From assembly GCF_022163125.1 (NCBI RefSeq), contig NZ_CP091881.1, forward strand, positions 8,076,501 through 8,140,500: 64,000 nucleotides of DNA. The letters run 5' to 3'. The notes under the pieces were generated by a model, which saw only the letters and a list, made by a program, of their open reading frames with translations, was not told the origin of the DNA and ran no database searches. Origin of the DNA: Paenibacillus sp. HWE-109. Its GTDB lineage: Bacteria > Bacillota > Bacilli > Paenibacillales > NBRC-103111. The position numbers and the translations under genes are program-made. Below are positions 51,272 through 59,136 of the stretch, piece by piece (position 1 is the stretch's first letter; each line of letters begins with the position of its first letter).

Positions 51272-53818
51272 ATGAAACTGCAACTAAATGAAGGTTGGCA
51301 GCTGACAGGGGAGCCGCTCTTTCGTCAGGCTGATGATTATAGGATGGTTAGGAATAAACAGCAGGATTGGCTGCAAGTCGATTTACCCTGTGATGTGCAT
51401 ATGCCGCTGATTGAGCATGGGATAATCGCGGAGCCGCTAGTGGCCGATCAATGTTTCGCAAGCGAATGGACGGAGAAACGCTCTTGGTGGTTTAAAAAGG
51501 AATTTGACCTGACAGAAGAACAGCTGACATCCGAGCGGATGGTTCTTCACTTCGAATCGTTGGATGTAGAAGCGGACGTCTGGTTGAATGATTGCCATCT
51601 AGGTCATCATCGCAGCGCTTTTTATCCGTTTGCCTGCGATCTCAAAGGTAAGGCGCAACAAGGGGCTAATCAGCTCCTTGTGCGCGTCACCTCTGGCTTG
51701 GAACGCTATTCGGAGAATGATCTGGCCTTCATTCACGAAGCCAAAATTGTGTATGAGAACGAGCAGATCGGGCATCGAGGCGACCATCGCAGGGGCATGC
51801 TGAGAAAACCGCAATATGTATTTGGTTGGGATTGGGGACCCAGAGTAGCGACCTGCGGAATTATGGGCGAGGTTCATATTACCTGTGTCAATCGCATGCA
51901 AATTCGAGATATTCAGGTTACAACGACAAGCTTGGACACTGCCGGCAATGCCGCACATGTGCAGTTCCAACTGGAGCTGGAGAATCTGCATCCCTATCAG
52001 ACGTTAGAAACGCAGCTGAAACTGGAACTGCTTTTCGGTACCGAGCAAGTGCAGCTTATAGAAGAAGACTGTTGTCTTCGCTCTGGGCTGAACTATGTCA
52101 CACTTCAAATGAAGGTGCCTGATGCCAAGCTTTGGTGGCCCAATGGGATGGGGGAGCAGCCGCTGTATACGGTTCGGGCAACGCTCCAGACAACAACGCA
52201 TGCTGTGGATTATCCGGCCTTTTTATTTGGGATACGCACGCTGCGCTTAAAGATGGATAAAATTCCGCAGAGCCCGGATGAACGTTCTTTTACTTTTGAA
52301 ATAAACGGTGTCACTACCTTCAGCAAGGGGGGAAATTGGATACCTGCTGACTCCATCTATGCGCGGGTCACTGATGCCAAATATGATGCTTTGCTGCGTG
52401 AGGCGAAGGAAGCCAACTTCAATATGCTGCGGGTTTGGGGCGGAGGCATCTATGAGCGAGATATCTTTTATGACAAATGTGACGAGTACGGGATTCTAAT
52501 TTGGCACGATTTCATGTTCTCCTGCGCCAAATATCCAGATAACCTGAGCTGGTTTCGGCATGAAGTGGAGCAGGAGATCGATTATCAGACAAGGCGGCTG
52601 CGCAATCACTGCTCGCTGGCGCTTTGGTGCGGCAACAATGAGAATCATTGGGGTTTTGAGGAGTGGTGGAATGAGACGGATGCGGCAGACTTCTATGGGG
52701 GAGCGGCATGTTACAACGACATCGCGCCCCGCCTAGTCCAGCAGAATTGTCCCACGATTCCGTATTGGAACAGCTCGCCGTACGGCGGTGAGCACCCGAA
52801 TGGGAGCCAATCCGGCGACACGCACCACTGGAATGATACCATGATGCATGCTGATATCGAGAAGCGAATTGTACCCGAGGAATATGACAAGGTGAGCGCT
52901 AAGTTTGTCTCGGAGTATGGCTACATAGGTCCTAGCCGGAAGTCTTCCGTTGAAATCTACCATCAGGGTCAGCCGCTGGATCGTGACGGCAAGCTCTGGC
53001 GGCTTCATACGAATATGTTTGAAAAAGATACCGTGCTTGCAGGCATAAACAGGCATTATGTAAATCCCGCACATCTTGCCATCGAGGATTACTTGCTGTA
53101 TGCAGGCTTATGTCAGGGCTTGATGCTGGCATATTCGCTTGAAGCGATGCGTGCCAAGTTGTTTTGTTCCGGCGCTTTATTCTGGATGTACAATGATTGC
53201 TGGGGCGAGGTCGGCTGGTCGATTATTGACTATTACTTAACGCGCAAAATTGCTTATTATTTTGTGAAGCGGGCATTAGCGCCAGTAAAGCTTATTCTGC
53301 GCCAGCAGGATGGGGTGATTCAGCTTACAGCTATTAATGAAACCAGCGCCGTCATTCGTGAAACTATGGTATATGGCCTTGTCCGTTATGATGGGAGCGG
53401 AAAACAAACGCAGGAGGTGGATATAGACTTGCCTCCATTCTCGCGGGAAGTTGTTCTGCAATGGACAGCATCTCCCTACAAGTCTGAAGAGGCTTGTCTC
53501 TTCGCTGGACCGCTGAGTGAATCCAGCGAGTTGAAGCCCGCCGTGTTACACAAAGAAGTGGTTCGCAATCTGCGATTGCCCGATCCCCAATTGCAGGTGT
53601 CCAACGTCCAAACCATCGATGCCGGGCTTACGCGTTTTACAGTTTCAAGCGATACTTTTGCGCATGCAGTGCATTTTGGTTTGGATGATGCGATCCAACT
53701 GAGTGATGAATATTTTGACTTGCTTCCAGCCGAGAAGCGGGACATAACGATACGGCATGAAGGGTTCGCCCTTCCGGCCGACAGCATCGTTCCTCGATCG
53801 ATCTTATTAAAAAGTTAG
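51272..53818 (+). CDS. GH2 beta-mannosidase-like glycoside hydrolase
   Basis: This 848-residue enzyme has the GH2 plan of sugar-binding jelly roll, immunoglobulin-like domain, TIM barrel and C-terminal domain. FTFEINGVTTFSKGGNWIP and MLRVWGGGIYERDIFYDKCDEYGILIWHDFMFSCA are beta-mannosidase hallmarks. The acid/base is Glu457 in WCGNNENH and the nucleophile Glu548 in FVSEYGYIG. It releases terminal mannose (or a related sugar) from the non-reducing end. No signal peptide, so it acts in the cytoplasm after uptake. The start has AGGTG 9 nt upstream. Confidence 0.92.
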   Translation: MKLQLNEGWQLTGEPLFRQADDYRMVRNKQQDWLQVDLPCDVHMPLIEHGIIAEPLVADQCFASEWTEKRSWWFKKEFDLTEEQLTSERMVLHFESLDVEADVWLNDCHLGHHRSAFYPFACDLKGKAQQGANQLLVRVTSGLERYSENDLAFIHEAKIVYENEQIGHRGDHRRGMLRKPQYVFGWDWGPRVATCGIMGEVHITCVNRMQIRDIQVTTTSLDTAGNAAHVQFQLELENLHPYQTLETQLKLELLFGTEQVQLIEEDCCLRSGLNYVTLQMKVPDAKLWWPNGMGEQPLYTVRATLQTTTHAVDYPAFLFGIRTLRLKMDKIPQSPDERSFTFEINGVTTFSKGGNWIPADSIYARVTDAKYDALLREAKEANFNMLRVWGGGIYERDIFYDKCDEYGILIWHDFMFSCAKYPDNLSWFRHEVEQEIDYQTRRLRNHCSLALWCGNNENHWGFEEWWNETDAADFYGGAACYNDIAPRLVQQNCPTIPYWNSSPYGGEHPNGSQSGDTHHWNDTMMHADIEKRIVPEEYDKVSAKFVSEYGYIGPSRKSSVEIYHQGQPLDRDGKLWRLHTNMFEKDTVLAGINRHYVNPAHLAIEDYLLYAGLCQGLMLAYSLEAMRAKLFCSGALFWMYNDCWGEVGWSIIDYYLTRKIAYYFVKRALAPVKLILRQQDGVIQLTAINETSAVIRETMVYGLVRYDGSGKQTQEVDIDLPPFSREVVLQWTASPYKSEEACLFAGPLSESSELKPAVLHKEVVRNLRLPDPQLQVSNVQTIDAGLTRFTVSSDTFAHAVHFGLDDAIQLSDEYFDLLPAEKRDITIRHEGFALPADSIVPRSILLKS

Positions 53819-53838
53819 GGCTACAAGGATGCCATTAA

Positions 53839-53858
53839 TGCGGGGGGGGCATCCCCCG
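53839..53858 (+). terminator. GC-rich hairpin after the GH2 gene
   Basis: GCGGGGG and CCCCCGC form a 7-bp stem around a 6-nt loop, 20 nt after the stop. No T-run follows, so it may protect the 3' end; a better terminator lies at 54006. Confidence 0.5.
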
Positions 53859-54005
53859 CAAGTCTGCGCAAGTTTTGCGGTAGAAGGCGAGCCTCTCACG
53901 TGATTTCGCAGGAAAAAAAGAAGATGAGAGCACAAAAGTGCAAATAGGCTGTTTCATAAGCAGCTATTGAATTCAATCTCAAGAAAAATGGACTATCGGA
54001 ACGAA

Positions 54006-54043
54006 AAAGGAGCTAAACGGCATGTACGCGTTTAGCTCCTTTG
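54006..54043. terminator. Rho-independent terminator
   Basis: AAAGGAGCTAAACG and CGTTTAGCTCCTTT form a perfect 14-bp stem with a 10-nt loop. Confidence 0.85.
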
Positions 54044-54077
54044 TTGTGGCTTCCATTGCTCTTTAACTGCCTTCCTG

Positions 54078-54269
54078 ATAAGAGTCTCCAGAGACTCCTA
54101 TTCGTGTAAAAAGACCACTTTTCGCGCCAATAAGAGCTCTTAGAGGCTCTTATTGATTCTTGTGTGGGGAGTTTTTGCGTGCATCACCCGAAATAAGAGT
54201 CTTTCAGGGCCGCTATTCATGGAAAACTCCCACCTTTTGTGCAAATAGGAGCTGCCAAAGACTCTTATA
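54078..54269. repeat. Four-copy array of ATAAGAG palindromes
   Basis: Imperfect palindromes of about 26 bp, of the form AATAAGAGnCTnnnAGAGnCTCTTATT, lie at 54078, 54129, 54192 and 54244. They are separated by 25-37 bp spacers that share GTGnnnnACTTTTTGCG-like words. The second copy is nearly perfect. No gene is seen in this 500-nt gap between converging operons. Confidence 0.7.
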
Positions 54270-54334
54270 GGCATCGCACAATAGGGGGAGAGCTGCCAGG
54301 AGTCACAAGGCCAGTGACCTTGTGGGCACCCTCT

Positions 54335-55438
54335 TTAAACAAAGGGCTGCAACAACCGAGCTACAACAGGCTTAAGCCCCTCAGCAATATGCTTGTAGCC
54401 CAAATCGGAAGGGTGAATCCCGTCGGCCGTACATTCCTGGTAGTCGGTGCCCAGCAGCTCACCGCCGTCGCAGAAATGAACGTTAGCATCGCCATCTTGG
54501 TTCAGACGTTCAACAGCTGCACGCTGAATCTCCTTGCGTTCTTCCCGGCGCTGAACCAGACTCTCGTCGAAAGCTTCCTTCGCAAACCGGATTTGCGAAA
54601 CGACGAGAATCGGAACGTCCGGATGGACAGCGCGGTAGATTCGGATGAATTCAGGCAGCGATTTGGCCAAATGCTCCGTACTTGGTGTATTGCCTTCATA
54701 ATCGAGCACGAGCAAGGCGGGATCATCAATTTGGCTGCTGAGGTGGGCTAGCTCAGGTTCACCTTGCGCATTGCCGGAGAAACCGAGACTCACGAACTCG
54801 AGCGGAAACATGCGGCTCAGCTGATTCGGGTACGCCATCCCTGGCCGGGAGGCGCATGCGCCGTGGGTAATAGACGTTCCGTACAGAACTACCTTTTTGT
54901 CGGAGGCGAAGCCTGGGAACTCGGTCACCCTTGACTCGGGCGCAACGCCGATCCAAAGCTCTTTCACCCCCTGGTAGAGGGGGAGGTTCAGTGTAATTTC
55001 CCGCAGGCTCGGCGAAAATGATTCGAAGAGCACGCTTTCATATTCAGCTTGCCCAAGTTCAAAGCGGGAGGTATTCACATATTGCTGCTCACCGGCAGAG
55101 CCGATGTAGCAATCTACGCCGCATTGGCCTGTGGCTGGCATTTGGTACATCGTTGCTTTATCAGCAAGAACGACCCGCACGGCGAGCTTCACAGAATTGG
55201 TCCGAAAGCGGACCTGCACGCCGGTCGGATAATTCGCAAGCCGATCGACTTCGGATCGGATAGGGTGGCTTGGGCGCAGAGGCAGTCTGCGATACACGCC
55301 GTCCTGCGCAAGCCAAGGCAGCCCAGTGACCCGGAATGGGGCAGCAAGCGGCGTGTGCCACTCCCATTCATCGAGGCGAGCGGCATCTGCTTGCAGATTC
55401 GCATCTAGCTTCTGAATATCGTTTGCGGGTTTCCCCAT
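54335..55438 (-). CDS. SGNH/GDSL hydrolase with N-terminal beta domain
   Basis: This 367-residue protein has an N-terminal beta-rich domain (about 20-165) and a C-terminal SGNH domain: VVLYGTSITHGACASRPG with Ser189, FSGNAQGEPELA, and DGIHPSDLGYKHIA near 345-357. It is unlike the esterase at 47686 in arrangement, since its accessory domain comes first. It lies 27 nt downstream of the isomerase-like gene with GGAGGA before its start, so the two form a - strand operon under the same AraC-type site. Deacetylation of sugars is likely. Confidence 0.85.
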   Translation of the reverse strand: MGKPANDIQKLDANLQADAARLDEWEWHTPLAAPFRVTGLPWLAQDGVYRRLPLRPSHPIRSEVDRLANYPTGVQVRFRTNSVKLAVRVVLADKATMYQMPATGQCGVDCYIGSAGEQQYVNTSRFELGQAEYESVLFESFSPSLREITLNLPLYQGVKELWIGVAPESRVTEFPGFASDKKVVLYGTSITHGACASRPGMAYPNQLSRMFPLEFVSLGFSGNAQGEPELAHLSSQIDDPALLVLDYEGNTPSTEHLAKSLPEFIRIYRAVHPDVPILVVSQIRFAKEAFDESLVQRREERKEIQRAAVERLNQDGDANVHFCDGGELLGTDYQECTADGIHPSDLGYKHIAEGLKPVVARLLQPFV

Positions 55439-55465
55439 GGCGGATTCCTCCTGGACAATGACAAG

Positions 55466-56908
55466 TTAAACGATCTGTAATTCAATGCCAAGCACTTGAG
55501 CAACCTTGCGAATCTTATTGTTTACATGGCCAACACCTAATGCGAAATGATGAGTAGGGCCCGCGGAGCACCATTTTTCAACAAACTCGCCAACACTGCA
55601 ATTGAAGCTGCAGCGTGTATTCGTGTTTCCGGTCTGCGGGATCGGCCCTTTGATGGATTCGCCTTCCGTGGCGATCATTTTGAATTTGCCGTCAGCCGTT
55701 TGAGAAATGCTCAGCAGTGTCACAGGACCTGACTGAATGCTGAACTCTACGCCGATGCCGGAACCGCGCTTGCCGTGAAACAGATCAAGTCCGCGAATGA
55801 TCGGCTTACCGTCACTGATTTTGATGTTATGCGGACCATCATGACCCACCAGTACGATATCGTCGACGAAATCGCAAGGATGCAGCTCGGCGAAGGAGCC
55901 TCCGGCGTCAAGGCGATCCATGATCAGCATAGCTGCGCATGTTTTCAAATCAGCTTCTCCGGCAAGCGGAATTCCTTTGCCCGTTAGCAAGGAGTTCCCT
56001 AGCACCATATTAGCGCCAATTCGTTCATATTCATTGTTGTCCATGCCACGGTAATAGTAGGCGAGTCCCGTCAACCCGAATTCGGCAATCAGCTTATCCA
56101 GACCGACAGCGACCTTCGCCGACCAATCCAGATCCTCTTGCTTAATGGGTCTTGTAATCGGATCGATGAACGGGTCAGCAATCGTGAATATGCTTTTAAT
56201 TTCGTCAAGCTTGTCTGCGGTTTCTCTGGCTGTCACACCATTGACCAGCTTGGCCAAGTCGCACATCTCCAGCATTTGTACATGGGATCCGAAAGAGGCC
56301 GTAAAGGCTGTAGGGTCCGAGTTCATGTCGTACATACCCTCATAGGTATGGCCCAAATAGCCGATCCGCGCATATTTAAAGGCACGTCTCGCATTGGCGA
56401 CTTGGCACCACCCTTTTAATTCCGTTAACATGCGAGCATCATCGTACAAAGTACCTACCATCATTCCGGCAGCAGGTTTGCCTGCGCGAATCAATACCCC
56501 GCTGATCTCTGGCAGTGAGCAGATGTTATCGTTGGCGAGCTGCATGTAGGTCGTTGTTTTCAAATAATCAAGTCGTTTCAGTGGTTGCAGCGCAACAAGC
56601 ACCGTGGGCACCGACAGATTGAGGATAGCTGTTGCTGCAGAAGACGAGGTCACGTAAGTGCTCAGAAAACAAAAGAGAAAATCCACATCCTGTGCTTTGA
56701 GGTAAGCGGCTGCGGCAAAGGATTTATCGACAGTATCGACAAAGCCTGCACTGATGACCTCTACGTCTTCCTTGCGCAAATGATCCAGGAACTCATTGCC
56801 GTAGCCAATTAATTCTTCCTTTAGGCCAGGAAACTGTCCCCAGTATGGCTCGTGTCCGACGTTTATAACTCCGATGCGTGACCGTGCTTTTTGGAAAGAA
56901 TTGCTCAT
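55466..56908 (-). CDS. L-fucose/L-arabinose isomerase-family protein
   Basis: This 480-residue protein begins RIGVINVGHEPYWGQFPGL. It contains DVDFLFCFLSTYVTSSSAA, YARIGYLGHTYEGMYDM, YYYRGMDNNEYERIGANMVLGNSLLTGKGIPLAGEADLK with metal-site acidic residues, and FALGVGHV near the end. This is the plan of the L-fucose/L-arabinose ketol-isomerase superfamily, though not close to AraA or FucI. It would interconvert an aldose and ketose from the released sugar. It is the first gene of the - strand operon. Confidence 0.72.
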   Translation of the reverse strand: MSNSFQKARSRIGVINVGHEPYWGQFPGLKEELIGYGNEFLDHLRKEDVEVISAGFVDTVDKSFAAAAYLKAQDVDFLFCFLSTYVTSSSAATAILNLSVPTVLVALQPLKRLDYLKTTTYMQLANDNICSLPEISGVLIRAGKPAAGMMVGTLYDDARMLTELKGWCQVANARRAFKYARIGYLGHTYEGMYDMNSDPTAFTASFGSHVQMLEMCDLAKLVNGVTARETADKLDEIKSIFTIADPFIDPITRPIKQEDLDWSAKVAVGLDKLIAEFGLTGLAYYYRGMDNNEYERIGANMVLGNSLLTGKGIPLAGEADLKTCAAMLIMDRLDAGGSFAELHPCDFVDDIVLVGHDGPHNIKISDGKPIIRGLDLFHGKRGSGIGVEFSIQSGPVTLLSISQTADGKFKMIATEGESIKGPIPQTGNTNTRCSFNCSVGEFVEKWCSAGPTHHFALGVGHVNNKIRKVAQVLGIELQIV

Positions 56909-56988
56909 AGTTTAATCATCCTTTTTTGTTGGAATACCCCTCATTTTAGTGAATGTAAGTAGTGGAAACAATGAAGGCATCAACACTT

Positions 56989-57007
56989 TTTTGAGTAATT
57001 CTACGAT
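56989..57007 (-). promoter_or_regulatory. Candidate AraC-regulator site, copy 2
   Basis: Reverse complement of the 19-bp word at 47629-47647, identical at all 19 positions, about 80 nt upstream of the isomerase-like gene. It links the two divergent operons into one regulon. Confidence 0.7.
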
Positions 57008-57097
57008 TTTATGAAAGTGAAAATTTTATCATTGGATGCGGGCGGCAAACGGAAGAGCCATCAGGCCATTATCGGGATGTTATGTTACAATAGGACT

Positions 57098-57751
57098 ATG
57101 AAAATCACAGTTGAAAACCATACCATAGAGTTCAATGTTCAATACGGAAGTCGAAAAAAGCTATCCATTCATATCGATTCAGCGGGCTTCATAACCGTCA
57201 AAGCGCCTAACGATACAAGCCAGGAAATCATTATGAGCGCTGTGAAACAGCATGCGGCTGTTATTTTGGAAAAGCTGAATGCCATCGCGAAAGCCAGGGA
57301 TATCCCTAAGACAAGAGAGTATCAAGACAACGGGAAGTTCCTGCATCTGGGCAAATATGTTCATCTTCATGAACTGATCGAGACGGACGGGCTCTCCGAA
57401 GAAGAACTGAGGGTTAATTTGAAGAAATTCTATTTCGCAAGCTGTAAGAAGACGATCGGGGAACGGATCAAAATCTACCAAAACCAACTGAAAGTGAAAC
57501 CCAAATCCGTCGAAATCGACGAGTCCGTCACCAAGTGGGGAAGCTGCAGCTCAGATAAGAAAATAACCTTTAATTATCGCTTGGCAATGGCCCCGGTGCA
57601 GGTTATTGATTATGTCATCATCCACGAGCTCTGCCATCTGCTGCATATGAATCATGATCGATCATTTTGGCGACGTGTAGGCAGTTTGATGCCGGATTAT
57701 AAGGAAAAAGAAGCGTATCTGGCGCACTATGGACAGGCCATGACGCTTTGA
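57098..57751 (+). CDS. YgjP-like (DUF45/M48-type) zinc metallopeptidase
   Basis: This protein of about 217 residues ends in the family core: KWGSCSSDKKITFNYRLAMAPVQVIDYVIIHELCHLLHMNHDRSFW. H-E-L-C-H plus a downstream His and Asp give the zinc site. The N-terminal half is the usual beta-rich DUF45 region. Members occur with restriction systems or alone; their substrates are unknown. The ATG at 57098 fits the family start, although upstream in-frame ATGs at 57011 and 57077 exist. TACAAT near 57085 may be a -10. Confidence 0.82.
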   Translation: MKITVENHTIEFNVQYGSRKKLSIHIDSAGFITVKAPNDTSQEIIMSAVKQHAAVILEKLNAIAKARDIPKTREYQDNGKFLHLGKYVHLHELIETDGLSEEELRVNLKKFYFASCKKTIGERIKIYQNQLKVKPKSVEIDESVTKWGSCSSDKKITFNYRLAMAPVQVIDYVIIHELCHLLHMNHDRSFWRRVGSLMPDYKEKEAYLAHYGQAMTL

Positions 57752-57775
57752 GTTTATAGAGGAGGAACAGCATCC

Positions 57776-58609
57776 ATGACACCGAAAATAAAAAGGATTC
57801 TTAACGTAATCACTGTAATTTTGGTCATTATTATCGGATTTACTTTAAGCTGGATAGCAGGGGTAGCCATCATCGTATTGATACTCGGATACTTTACTTA
57901 CAAGAGCCGCTCAGCGATCTATGCACATAGGGGAAACCTGGCTTACATGAGAGGGGATCGCGATCAAGCCTTGATTTTGATGGAAAAAGCCTATCGTACA
58001 GACGCCATTCTGCCAAAACATCAGATCGGTTATGGCTTTCTGTTAATGAAAGTTGGGGAGCTTGGCAAGGCTGAGGATATCTTCAATGAGGTTCTTCATC
58101 AAACAGCAACCAGAGATATGATCATGCAAGCCAAGATTAATTTGGCAACGGTCTATTGGCTGCAGAACAAACGTGATGAGGCTTATGACAGCCTGAAGGA
58201 AATATCACAGGAGGTTAAGAACACACTTGTTTATGGGAATTTTGGTTATTTCCAAATTTTGCGTGGTGAGCTGGAAACGGCTCTTGCGTATAACCTCGAA
58301 GCCTATGCCTATAATGACAGCGATCTGACCATTATGGACAATTTGGCGCAGAACTATTATTTGCTCGACCGGCTGGACGAGGCAGATGAGATGTACACGA
58401 AGCTGATGGGCAAAACACCTAAGCATGCAGAATCCTATTATTACTATGCACTAACGCTCCAAAAACTCGGCCGCAAACAAGGAGCGATCGAGCAGATTAA
58501 CAAGGCAATGGAGAAGGAACTTGCGCTCATTACCCCTTTGACCAAAGGCGATATAGATGCGTTAGCAAGTGAGTTAAGAGAAGTGGAGGCTGACAAGCTT
58601 GAAGCTTGA
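57776..58609 (+). CDS. Membrane-anchored TPR protein
   Basis: This 277-residue protein has two adjacent transmembrane segments (about residues 9-25 and 27-43). Five to six TPR-like helix pairs follow (IYAHRGNLAYMRGDRDQALILMEKAY, QIGYGFLLMKVGELGKAEDIFNEVL, MDNLAQNYYLLDRLDEADEMYTKLM). It should act as a protein-protein scaffold at the inner face of the membrane. GAGGAGG lies 10 nt before the ATG. It is 24 nt from the metallopeptidase gene and ends at a strong terminator. Confidence 0.8.
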   Translation: MTPKIKRILNVITVILVIIIGFTLSWIAGVAIIVLILGYFTYKSRSAIYAHRGNLAYMRGDRDQALILMEKAYRTDAILPKHQIGYGFLLMKVGELGKAEDIFNEVLHQTATRDMIMQAKINLATVYWLQNKRDEAYDSLKEISQEVKNTLVYGNFGYFQILRGELETALAYNLEAYAYNDSDLTIMDNLAQNYYLLDRLDEADEMYTKLMGKTPKHAESYYYYALTLQKLGRKQGAIEQINKAMEKELALITPLTKGDIDALASELREVEADKLEA

Positions 58610-58627
58610 AAAGCCTCATATAAGAGC

Positions 58628-58660
58628 GAGGGAGATGCGTCCGTGGACGTATCTCCCTTT
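58628..58660 (+). terminator. Strong terminator before the Ro60 locus
   Basis: AGGGAGATGCGTCC and GGACGTATCTCCCT form a 14-bp stem (one GU pair) with a 2-nt GT loop, then TTTTC. It separates the TPR gene from the RNA region. Confidence 0.9.
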
Positions 58661-58802
58661 TCTTTTGCTGTATGGACCGGCCTGAGGCCCTGGTAGTGCT
58701 GGGAGTGAAGGTTCATGTACCGCTCCATTGTTGAAGATAGATGCTAACTGGGAGGCTAGATTAGAGTGATTATGTTTACATTGGATTCCAATATTCTCCA
58801 CC

Positions 58803-58825
58803 TCGCCATACTTTCACCATGTTCA
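58803..58825 (+). promoter_or_regulatory. 23-nt element shared with the TerD-like locus, copy B
   Basis: Identical to 21875-21897 except one T/C difference. It lies 24 nt before the first structured RNA upstream of the Ro60 gene. Possible promoter, operator or transcript start; see copy A. Confidence 0.6.
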
Positions 58826-58849
58826 TCGTGATCCCAATGAGCGAAGATG

Positions 58850-58991
58850 GGTTCAGAAGGCAGGGACGTTCACACGTTATCTAGCCAAATTATCGAGGCG
58901 TATGGAAGGGTTACTTCGACTTCTAATCGGCATGTACCTTTCCGAAACCATTTCCTCGATGATCTACAACAGATCCTTCCTGTCATTAACC
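58850..58991 (+). ncRNA. Candidate Y RNA 1 (long imperfect hairpin)
   Basis: Nested helices close in order. GGTT (58850) pairs with AACC (58988-58991). GGCAGGGA (58859-58866) pairs with TTCCTGTC (58977-58984, two GU). ATCGAGG (58892-58898) pairs with CCTCGAT (58954-58960). GGAAGGGT (58904-58911) pairs with ACCTTTCC (58936-58943). The outer helix, asymmetric loop and inner helix recall the Ro-binding stem of Y RNAs. It contains GGGTTACT, also present in RNA 2. Confidence 0.6.
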
Positions 58992-58992
58992 A

Positions 58993-59105
58993 ACTAGTGA
59001 GGCGCTGGGATGGGTTACTCCGCACTCAAGCGACCATGGTTTCACCCGGGCTTTATGGCAGGTTCGACTCCTGCAGCCAACTTATCCCGCTTTTTCCTCA
59101 CTAGT
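58993..59105 (+). ncRNA. yrlA: YrlA-type Y RNA with tRNA-like T-arm
   Basis: ACTAGTGAGG (58993-59002) and CCTCACTAGT (59096-59105) form a perfect 10-bp terminal helix. Inside it GGGAT/ATCCC extends the stem past a pyrimidine-rich CTTTTT loop. The centre holds a textbook tRNA T-arm, GCAGG-TTCGACT-CCTGC (59058-59074), with D/anticodon-like sequence before it. The 113-nt length, closed ends and internal tRNA-like module are the features of bacterial YrlA Y RNAs. It lies 31 nt before the Ro60 start. Confidence 0.8.
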
Positions 59106-59136
59106 GTCTTTACAAACAAGAAGGAGGTCGTTATGT

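Noticed and set aside
59058..59074. A normal tRNA gene around the T-arm
   Set aside because: The T-arm is perfect, but no 7-bp acceptor stem, anticodon arm of normal spacing or discriminator/CCA region fits. The segment is closed by a separate 10-bp helix, as in YrlA RNAs.
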